In this document: one piece after another, positions 8,445-14,058 of the stretch
How positions within the stretch are numbered: the first letter of the stretch is position 1
Layout: every line of letters starts with the position of its first letter
Assembly (NCBI GenBank): GCA_003136615.1
Contig: PLFA01000021.1
Location: 35,389 to 54,812, forward strand
Source: Caulobacteraceae bacterium
GTDB taxonomy: Bacteria; Pseudomonadota; Alphaproteobacteria; Caulobacterales; Caulobacteraceae
Direction: 5' to 3'
Length of the DNA stretch: 19,424 nucleotides
The notes under the pieces: generated by a model
Databases searched by the model: none
The model's input: the letters and a program-made list of their open reading frames with translations, nothing else
Told to the model about the DNA's origin: nothing
Translations under genes and position numbers: made by a program

Positions 8445-8529
8445 GCGGTCGTGGCGGAATTGGTAGACGCGCAGCGTTGAGGTCGCTGTGGGGCAACCCG
8501 TGGAAGTTCGAGTCTTCTCGACCGCACCA
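8445..8529 (+). tRNA. tRNA-Leu (anticodon GAG)
   Basis: The gene folds as a class II tRNA. The acceptor stem GCGGTCG (8445-8451) pairs with CGACCGC (8519-8525), followed by discriminator A and encoded CCA (8527-8529). The D arm is GTGGCGGAATTGGTAGACGC, and the anticodon stem-loop is CAGCG-TTGAGGT-CGCTG with anticodon GAG, reading CUC/CUU leucine codons. The long variable arm, with TGGGGCAACCCG, is expected for tRNA-Leu. The T arm contains GTTCGAGTC. It is divergent from lipB and lies 38 bp upstream of the ivd start on the same strand; I see no hairpin plus T-run terminator between the two. Confidence 0.97.
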
Positions 8530-8567
8530 GTTGAAAATACGGGCCCCAAAGCACGGGACCAGAGCCG

Positions 8568-9734
8568 ATGATCCCAGACCACGGCCCGATGATGGACTTT
8601 GCGCTCGGCGAAACCGCCGACGCTATTCGCGAGACCACGTCGCGTTTTGCCGCCGATCATATCGCGCCGATCGCCGCGCGCATCGATACGGAGAATAATT
8701 TCCCCAGAGAACTCTGGCGCCCCATGGGCGATCTGGGACTCCATGGGATTACGGTTGAAGAAGACTTCGGCGGGCTAGGCCTGGGCTATCTCGAACATGT
8801 TGTCGCCATGGAGGAGGTTTCCCGCGCCTCCGCCTCCGTGGGCCTAAGCTACGGCGCCCATTCGAATCTTTGTATTAATCAAATCCGCCGTTGGGGTAGC
8901 GAGGACCAGAAGCGCCGCTATCTGCCCAGGCTGATCAGCGGCGAGTGGGTGGGGGCCCTCGCCATGAGTGAGGTCGGCTCGGGGTCCGATGTCATCTCAA
9001 TGAGCCTTCGCGCCGATAAGGTGGCCGATGTCTATGTGCTCAACGGCGCCAAGTTCTGGATCACCAATGGGCCTCACGCCGACGTGGTGGTGGTCTATGC
9101 CAAGACCACGCCCGCTGCGGATAGCCGGGGTGTGACGGCTTTTCTCGTGGAGAAGGGCTATCCTGGATTTTCCTGCTCGCGCAAGCTCGACAAGATCGGC
9201 ATGCGCGGGTCCGACACGGGCGAGTTGGTGTTCGAGGATTGTGAGGTTCCCGAGGACAACATCATGGGTCCGGAAAACGGCGGCGCCGGGGTGCTAATGA
9301 GCGGCCTCGACTATGAGCGGGCGGTTCTGGCCGCCGGCCCCCTTGGGATCATGCAGGCCTGCATGGACGCGGTTCTTCCCTATGTGCGCGAGCGGCGGCA
9401 ATTCGGAAAGGCCATCGGCACGTTCCAACTCATGCAGGGCAAGATCGCCGATATGTATGTCGCCCTCAATTCCGCGCGGGCCTATGTCTATGCGGTGGCG
9501 CGCGCCTGCGACGCTGGTCACACGACAAGGTTTGACGCGGCCGGGGCCATTCTTCTCGCCAGCGAGAATGCGGTTCGCGTCTCCCTCGAAGCCATCCAGG
9601 CCCTGGGTGGGGCGGGCTATATCAAGGACTTCCCGGTGGAGCGCTATCTGCGCGACGCCAAGCTCTATGACATCGGCGCGGGGACCAATGAAATCCGTCG
9701 CTTTCTTATCGGTCGGGAGTTGGTCGGGGCGTAG
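8568..9734 (+). CDS. ivd: Isovaleryl-CoA dehydrogenase (acyl-CoA dehydrogenase family)
   Basis: This FAD enzyme oxidises isovaleryl-CoA to 3-methylcrotonyl-CoA in leucine catabolism, passing electrons to ETF. The 388-residue protein matches the isovaleryl-CoA dehydrogenase subgroup closely. It has GITVEEDFGGLGLGYLEH (60-77), GLSYGAHSNLCINQI (92-106), the flavin-contact signature AMSEVGSGSDV (132-142) and WITNGPHAD (164-172). The catalytic base sits in GLDYERAVLAAGPLG at Glu250; placing the base here, rather than near residue 376, is typical of isovaleryl-CoA dehydrogenases. The C-terminus has ALGGAGYIKDFPVERYLRDAK and GAGTNEIRR. Other starts at codons 8 or 9 are possible; none has a strong ribosome-binding site. 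It stands alone: no methylcrotonyl-CoA carboxylase genes follow, and the next gene converges on it 3 bp away. Confidence 0.94.
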   Translation: MIPDHGPMMDFALGETADAIRETTSRFAADHIAPIAARIDTENNFPRELWRPMGDLGLHGITVEEDFGGLGLGYLEHVVAMEEVSRASASVGLSYGAHSNLCINQIRRWGSEDQKRRYLPRLISGEWVGALAMSEVGSGSDVISMSLRADKVADVYVLNGAKFWITNGPHADVVVVYAKTTPAADSRGVTAFLVEKGYPGFSCSRKLDKIGMRGSDTGELVFEDCEVPEDNIMGPENGGAGVLMSGLDYERAVLAAGPLGIMQACMDAVLPYVRERRQFGKAIGTFQLMQGKIADMYVALNSARAYVYAVARACDAGHTTRFDAAGAILLASENAVRVSLEAIQALGGAGYIKDFPVERYLRDAKLYDIGAGTNEIRRFLIGRELVGA

Positions 9735-9737
9735 CGA

Positions 9738-10976
9738 TCACAGCGCCTCAGCGCGTCCGACAGAGCCGTGGAAGCCCCGTAAGACCATGGCCAGCGCAAG
9801 ACAGGAGAGGGCCGTAAGGGCGGCGTCGACAAATAGCCCGCCATTCAAACCGTGCGTGGCGAAGGCCGCGCCGTCGATCATTTGCATATAGGTCAGGGGT
9901 ACCGAGCTTGACGCGAAGAGCAGCCCAAACTGGGTCGCGGCGAGGGGATTATCCTCGCCCAGCGTGTTGAGCGCAATGAGGTTGGAAACGGCGAAGGCCG
10001 CCGCCTGGAAGAGATTTTCGCCGAGCAGCGCCGCGCCGAACAGGGCCGGCGTTCTGGGAAGCCCGATCAGCAGGAAGCTGAAACTTGCGCCCAGTAATCC
10101 CAGCAGAATGTAGAGAACGCGTGGCGGAAGTCGGCCGCCCAACTTCGGAACGAGCAGACTGCCAATTACACCGGCCAGGGTCACTCCCGTCCCGCCGAGC
10201 AGTCCCGCCATGGCCTCGGTCGTGTGGAATTCGGCCGCAAATCCCGACAGCGAGTTGGTTAGGGCGAAGGCCGTCGCAGGCGAAATGAAGAGGAGCAAAG
10301 TCCAGAGAACGATGGGTCTTCTGACAATGCGCCCGACATCGCGCGCGAAAGCCGCGAAGCCTTCCCGCGCCAGACGCGCATCGGCCGGAGGGCAGGGGGT
10401 GATAAGAAAAAGGGGAAGCGCGAGAAGATTGAGACCGCCAAGTACGAGTGCCCCCAGCGGCGCGGGCAGGCCACGGAAAAGGGGGATCGCGATCATGGCG
10501 GCGATACCGCCCGATGCAATGTTCACGGCAGCCAGCCAGGAACCCAGCGCGCCCTGCTTCTCTCGCCCGACAAGTTCGCCAAACCAGCCGCCGCAGGCCG
10601 CCGCCACAAGATAGGCCCCGAGATTAGATCCGAAGAAGAACCATGGAAGGAGACCCGGCCGCCTCACGAATAGCAGGGCCGCCATACTCCCAAGGCCGGT
10701 CGCCAGGGTGAAGATGATGGCCCAAGTCCGGCGGGACAGACCCCAATCGAGAAGCGGCGCCAAAAGGAAGCTTACGAATCCTGGAGCGAGCGCCATGGAG
10801 GTGATGGCTGCGATTCGGCCCGCGGTGACGTGCTCCGCCGCCAGAAGCTGGGGCATGGTGATCAGCAGAAGCGCGCCGTTAATCCCCAGCGGCCAGAGAC
10901 CCAGGCCAAGAAGCCAAATTGGCGGATTGGGGGATCGGGCGGGCATGGCTGCGAAGGTGAACAAGCGAAACCGCAT
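9738..10976 (-). CDS. Major facilitator superfamily transporter, substrate unknown
   Basis: The product is 412 residues with about 12 hydrophobic helices in two halves of six, separated by a cytoplasmic loop near residues 195-215 (PCPPADARLAREGFAAFARD), the usual MFS plan. Helix 1 begins near residue 20 (PIWLLGLGLWPLGINGALLL). The loop after helix 2 (PLLDWGLSRRTWAII) has the acidic then basic pattern of the MFS signature loop and recalls AmpG/PAT-type carriers, but I cannot assign a substrate. The first ATG at 10974-10976 is used; the ATG at 10944-10946 (MPARSPNPP) is an equally good start and neither has a clear ribosome-binding site. The gene begins 42 bp after the 3' end of tRNA-Thr on the same strand and converges on ivd. 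Confidence 0.85.
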   Translation of the reverse strand: MRFRLFTFAAMPARSPNPPIWLLGLGLWPLGINGALLLITMPQLLAAEHVTAGRIAAITSMALAPGFVSFLLAPLLDWGLSRRTWAIIFTLATGLGSMAALLFVRRPGLLPWFFFGSNLGAYLVAAACGGWFGELVGREKQGALGSWLAAVNIASGGIAAMIAIPLFRGLPAPLGALVLGGLNLLALPLFLITPCPPADARLAREGFAAFARDVGRIVRRPIVLWTLLLFISPATAFALTNSLSGFAAEFHTTEAMAGLLGGTGVTLAGVIGSLLVPKLGGRLPPRVLYILLGLLGASFSFLLIGLPRTPALFGAALLGENLFQAAAFAVSNLIALNTLGEDNPLAATQFGLLFASSSVPLTYMQMIDGAAFATHGLNGGLFVDAALTALSCLALAMVLRGFHGSVGRAEAL

Positions 10977-11018
10977 CGTAAAGGCTTTAAGGACGCCGCG
11001 TGTTTCAAAATGCTTGAT

Positions 11019-11094
11019 TGGCGCCGGCTGCAGGGCTCGAACCCGCGACCTTCGCTTTACAAAAGCGCTGCTCTACCAACTGAGCTAAGCCGGC
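11019..11094 (-). tRNA. tRNA-Thr (anticodon TGT)
   Basis: Read on the minus strand from 11094. The acceptor GCCGGCT pairs with AGCCGGC (11023-11029 on the plus strand), and the D arm is TTAGCTCAGTTGGTAGAGC. The anticodon stem-loop CGCTTTTGTAAAGCG has anticodon TGT, which reads ACA and, with wobble, other Thr codons. The T arm is GGTTCGAGCC, and CCA is encoded at the 3' end (11019-11021). The discriminator base is G where I would expect A, which makes an encoded CCA coincidence or a sequence oddity worth a check, though the cloverleaf is complete. It is divergent from metG and lies just upstream of the MFS gene. Confidence 0.96.
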
Positions 11095-11105
11095 CTCGGG
11101 GCGAG

Positions 11106-11135
11106 CTTATGGCGCGAGGCGGGCGAGAGATGCAA
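11106..11135 (-). promoter_or_regulatory. Putative promoter for tRNA-Thr
   Basis: On the minus strand TTGCAT (11130-11135) and CATAAG (11106-11111) are separated by 18 bp, and the tRNA begins 11 bases after the -10. The spacing to the mature 5' end fits a tRNA promoter. It is a prediction from sequence only. Confidence 0.4.
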
Positions 11136-11153
11136 CCGCCCGCGCAGCGGCTC

Positions 11154-11183
11154 TTGGGAAATCGTCGCCTGCAGGCCTATATC
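11154..11183 (+). promoter_or_regulatory. Putative promoter for metG
   Basis: TTGGGA (11154-11159) and TATATC (11178-11183) with an 18-bp spacer form a reasonable sigma-70-type promoter ending 38 bp before the metG ATG. TATATC stands out in this GC-rich region. No T-box-like or SAM-riboswitch structure was recognised in the short leader. Confidence 0.4.
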
Positions 11184-11221
11184 CGCCGCTCCCCGGGTCT
11201 CGGCCCCACCCAGCGCGCGAC

Positions 11222-12922
11222 ATGTCCAAGATCCTCATCACCTCGGCCCTGCCTTACATCAACGGGATCAAGCACCTGGGCAATCTGGCGGGCTCGCAGT
11301 TGCCGGCTGATGTCTATGCGCGATTCCAGCGCGCCAGGGGGAACGAGGTCCTCGCCATTTGCGCCACGGACGAACATGGCACCCCGGCTGAATTGGCGGC
11401 CCAGGCGGCTGGCCAGGACGTGCGGACCTATTGTGACGAGCAGCACCGTCTGCAGGCAGAGGTCGGCGCCCGTTTTGGCCTCTCATGGGATTGGTTTGGC
11501 CGCTCCTCCTCACACCAGAACGCGGCTCTCACGCAACATTTCTCGGACGTTCTCGAGGACCAGGGCTTCATCGAGGAGCGGGTTGATCGTCAGCTCTATT
11601 CGCTCGCGGACAAGCGCTTCCTGCCCGATCGGTATGTCGAGGGAATTTGCCCCGTCTGTGGATACCCCAAAGCCCGTGGCGACCAGTGCGACAATTGTGG
11701 CTCCCTCCTCGATCCTCTGGACCTTAAGGAGCCCTATTCGGTCATATCCGGATCTCGCGACCTGGAGGTTCGAGACACCCGCCACCTCTATCTTCTCCAG
11801 ACGAAACTGGCCGAACGGATCCGGGCATGGGTCAATACCCGCCAGCACTGGCCAACGCTGGCGCGGTCCATCGCTCTTAAGCATCTCGATGAAGGCCTCA
11901 TCGACCGAGGCATCACCCGTGATCTTTCCTGGGGCGTGCCGGTCACGCGCGGCGGACAGCCACGCACGGGCATGGAGGGTAAGGTCTTCTATGTCTGGTT
12001 CGACGCCCCCATCGAATATATCGCCGCGACCCAGGAGTGGGCCGACGCCACGGGGGGAGATTGGCGGGCTTGGTGGCGCACCGACGCTGGCGCGGATCAA
12101 GTTCGCTATGTGGAATTCATGGGCAAGGACAATGTGGCTTTCCATAGTGTCAGCTTCCCCGCCACGATCCTGGGCTCTGGCGAACCCTGGAAGACGGTTG
12201 ACACCCTCAAGGCCTTCAACTGGCTGAACTGGTATGGCGGAAAGTTCTCCACCTCCCAGGGCCGTGGGATCTTCATGGACTCCGCCCTGGAAATTCTGCC
12301 CGCCGATTGCTGGCGATGGTATTTGACCTCCAATTCGCCCGAACACTCAGACAGCACCTTCACCTTCGAACAGCTGGTGGCGGCGGTGAACCGCGATCTG
12401 GCCGACGTTCTCGGTAACTTCGTCAACCGAATCCTGAAGTTCTGCGAAGGCCGCTTCGAGGGGGTTGTTCCGGCCGGGGGCGAGCCCGGCCCCTTGGAAG
12501 CCAAACTCTGCGCCGACGTGGCGGGGGCCCTCGCGGATCTCACCGCCCAGTTTGAGGCCATTGAGGTTCGCAAGAGCGCCCAGGCCTTGCGGGCGCTCTG
12601 GGTGCTCGGAAACGAGTATCTTCAGGAGGCGGCGCCGTGGAGCGCCATTAAGACTGATCAAGTCCGCGCCGGTGTGATCGTTCGCACGGCGGTGAACCTC
12701 GTGGGTCTCTATGGTCGCGTCAGCGCCCCTATCATTCCGTTTGCCGCCGAGGCCATGAGGCGCGCGGTGGGCGAGTCTTCCGACATGTGGCCGGGGGTCG
12801 ACATAAGCGCGGAACTCTCGCGTATTCCGGAAGGTCGGGCTTTGACCACCCCGCCGATCCTCTTTTCAAAGATCGAGGACACCCAGGTGGCGGCCTGGTC
12901 AGCCCGCTTTGGGGCCGCATAG
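11222..12922 (+). CDS. metG: Methionyl-tRNA synthetase
   Basis: It charges tRNA-Met and initiator tRNA with methionine. The 566-residue class I synthetase opens with SKILITSALPYINGIKHLGN, whose HLGN (18-21) is the HIGH-motif equivalent. A zinc knuckle has Cys143, Cys146, Cys156 and Cys159. The catalytic-core markers YVWFDAPIEYI (257-267) and EFMGKDNVAFHS (298-309) follow. The KMSKS loop reads KFSTS (341-345), a variant I recall from alphaproteobacterial-type MetRS, so I treat it as normal for this lineage. The alpha-helical anticodon-binding domain follows, but the C-terminal tRNA-binding (EMAP/Trbp-like) extension is absent. The start is fixed by the conserved N-terminus, although no good ribosome-binding site precedes it. 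The downstream gap of 148 bp to the DUF2189 gene has its own leader. Confidence 0.97.
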   Translation: MSKILITSALPYINGIKHLGNLAGSQLPADVYARFQRARGNEVLAICATDEHGTPAELAAQAAGQDVRTYCDEQHRLQAEVGARFGLSWDWFGRSSSHQNAALTQHFSDVLEDQGFIEERVDRQLYSLADKRFLPDRYVEGICPVCGYPKARGDQCDNCGSLLDPLDLKEPYSVISGSRDLEVRDTRHLYLLQTKLAERIRAWVNTRQHWPTLARSIALKHLDEGLIDRGITRDLSWGVPVTRGGQPRTGMEGKVFYVWFDAPIEYIAATQEWADATGGDWRAWWRTDAGADQVRYVEFMGKDNVAFHSVSFPATILGSGEPWKTVDTLKAFNWLNWYGGKFSTSQGRGIFMDSALEILPADCWRWYLTSNSPEHSDSTFTFEQLVAAVNRDLADVLGNFVNRILKFCEGRFEGVVPAGGEPGPLEAKLCADVAGALADLTAQFEAIEVRKSAQALRALWVLGNEYLQEAAPWSAIKTDQVRAGVIVRTAVNLVGLYGRVSAPIIPFAAEAMRRAVGESSDMWPGVDISAELSRIPEGRALTTPPILFSKIEDTQVAAWSARFGAA

Positions 12923-13000
12923 CCAAAGGCGGCTCTAACACTGAACCCTCACGTTTCATTGAATTGCGCTTGGGCGCTAGAGGGGCCACATAGACAGTAA

Positions 13001-13060
13001 GCCGCGAATATACGCGGCGATCCACGGGAAGACGAAAGCGGCGAATACATATCGCGGCGG
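13001..13060. repeat. Inverted repeat plus imperfect direct repeat upstream of the DUF2189 gene
   Basis: GCCGCGAATATACGCGGC (13001-13018) is an inverted repeat with 6-bp arms around AATATA. A related sequence, GCGAATACATATCGCGGCGG (13041-13060), repeats the motif GCGAATA...CGCGGCG seen at 13004-13020, with 37 bp between the copies. The A/T-rich cores contrast with the surrounding GC-rich DNA. They could be paired operator sites or a hairpin in the 5' leader; the second copy runs into the ribosome-binding site. Confidence 0.45.
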
Positions 13061-13070
13061 AGGAGACGTC

Positions 13071-13862
13071 ATGGCCCATGTCCAAGCCTTCGATGCCCCA
13101 CTGGGAAATGTCCTGCCCAGGGTGGGCCGCATTGGTCGAGCTGACCTGAACTGGGCGCTTAGCGAAGGCTGGAAAGACTTCCGCGCGCGCCGAGGCGATG
13201 TGCTGCTATTACCGCTGATATATCCCCTGGCCGGTTTCGCCGCCGCAGTCCTGGCTTTCAATAAAAGTTTTCTCCCCATGCTCTTTCCCGCGGTGGCGGG
13301 GCTTTCCATTCTGGGGCCCGCGGTCGCCGCTGGCTTTTACGAGTTGGCGAGACGGCGCGAGGCGGGACTGGACTCCAACTGGGCGCATTTCGTCGATCCG
13401 CTGCGCGGTCGCGGGCGAGGCGCGCTGGCCGGCCTCACGCTTGGGTTGCTGGTGCTGTTCGTCGCCTGGTTGGGCGCGGCGTCGCTTATCTTTCATGCCA
13501 CGATCGGCGCCTTGGGGCCGCTGACCCTGAGCGAGTTTGTCCGACAGTTGCTCACCACGCCCGGCGGTTGGACCATGATTGCTTTGGGAAATCTGGTCGG
13601 TTTTGCATTTGCCGCCGCAACGCTCGCCCTGAGCTTGGTGTCATTTCCCATGGTCGTAGACCGGCCGGTCGGGGCGGCGACCGCCATCGCTACTTCTCTC
13701 CGAGCGGCGGCTCATAACCCAACGATGACGGCGCTCTGGGGACTGACAGTGGCGGCGCTGTTGTTGGCCGGATGCCTGCCCCTATTTCTGGGACTACCGA
13801 TCATTCTTCCGGTGCTCGGTTATGCCACCTGGCATCTCTATACCCGCCTGGTCCCCCGTTAG
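13071..13862 (+). CDS. DUF2189-type multi-pass integral membrane protein
   Basis: This 263-residue membrane protein has a cytosolic N-terminus of about 45 residues (with LNWALSEGWKDFRARRGDV). About six hydrophobic helices follow, at roughly 46-64, 68-90, 118-143, 166-198 (possibly two) and 222-250. The conserved features of DUF2189 are visible from my knowledge of the family: GPAVAAGFYELARRREAG near 82-99, MVVDRPVGAATAIATSLRAA near 200-218, and the C-terminal PLFLGLPIILPVLGYATWHLY. No catalytic or metal-binding residues are evident and the biochemical role is unknown. The ATG at 13071 is preceded at 5-nt spacing by the strongest ribosome-binding site in the window, GGAGGAG (13059-13065). It sits between metG and nuoG on the same strand; related proteins are widespread in alphaproteobacteria, and a link to respiration is only suggested by position. 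Confidence 0.85.
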   Translation: MAHVQAFDAPLGNVLPRVGRIGRADLNWALSEGWKDFRARRGDVLLLPLIYPLAGFAAAVLAFNKSFLPMLFPAVAGLSILGPAVAAGFYELARRREAGLDSNWAHFVDPLRGRGRGALAGLTLGLLVLFVAWLGAASLIFHATIGALGPLTLSEFVRQLLTTPGGWTMIALGNLVGFAFAAATLALSLVSFPMVVDRPVGAATAIATSLRAAAHNPTMTALWGLTVAALLLAGCLPLFLGLPIILPVLGYATWHLYTRLVPR

Positions 13863-13921
13863 GCGCGCGGTCGGCGACGGCGAGGGTTTGGGGCGTCCTT
13901 CCACATCTCCTTCAGGGGTTG

Positions 13922-14053
13922 ATGGCGTGTGGGGAAGGGGCTATCGCCCCCGCCGTGGCCGACAGATTTGATGACTTTGTCCTGGTGACGCCGGTCGCCC
14001 TGCAAAGGGCGCGCCGAAAGCCCCGTCGCCTCCCCGCGGCAATGCGGGGCTGA
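13922..14053 (+). CDS. Possible 43-codon small ORF ahead of nuoG
   Basis: An ATG at 13922 preceded by AGGGG opens 43 codons ending TGA at 14051-14053, five bases before the nuoG start. The product starts MACGEGAIAPAVADRFDDF and ends with a basic tail (RARRKPRRLPAAMRG). It has no recognised domain, signal peptide or membrane segment. The spacing from AGGGG to ATG is short. It overlaps several potential hairpins, so the region could equally be an untranslated leader. The same frame is open further upstream, into the DUF2189 gene, so openness is weak evidence. I give it as a candidate only. Confidence 0.2.
   Translation: MACGEGAIAPAVADRFDDFVLVTPVALQRARRKPRRLPAAMRG
13937..14049 (+). promoter_or_regulatory. 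Three consecutive hairpins in the nuoG leader
   Basis: Three perfect short stem-loops occur in the 196 bp before nuoG. GGGGC-TATC-GCCCC is at 13937-13950. CGCCCT-GCAA-AGGGCG is at 13996-14011, with a GNRA tetraloop. CCCCGC-GGCAAT-GCGGGG is at 14032-14049, and its 3' arm contains the GGGG that could act as nuoG ribosome-binding site. No T-run follows any of them, so they are not typical terminators. GC-rich DNA makes chance hairpins common. Confidence 0.35.
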
Positions 14054-14058
14054 TCATC

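Noticed and set aside
8445..8529. tRNA-Leu as an integration site for a mobile island
   Set aside because: No integrase gene, no repeat of the tRNA 3' end, and the neighbouring genes have composition like the rest of the window.
10830..12227. A long 465-codon ORF on the plus strand overlapping tRNA-Thr and metG
   Set aside because: It is out of frame with metG, runs through a tRNA gene, and its translation is rich in Arg, Ser and Pro without domain signatures; it is a high-GC shadow.
11345..12260. KFSTS in place of KMSKS in MetRS and no C-terminal tRNA-binding domain
   Set aside because: I recall this as the normal form for alphaproteobacterial MetRS of this size, so it is not treated as a lesion.
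11510..12346. A 278-codon ORF antisense to metG
   Set aside because: metG is unambiguous on the other strand; the antisense frame is open because of the GC-rich third codon positions.
12923..12960. Possible terminator after metG
   Set aside because: Only a 3-4 bp stem around AAA is visible and there is no T-run.
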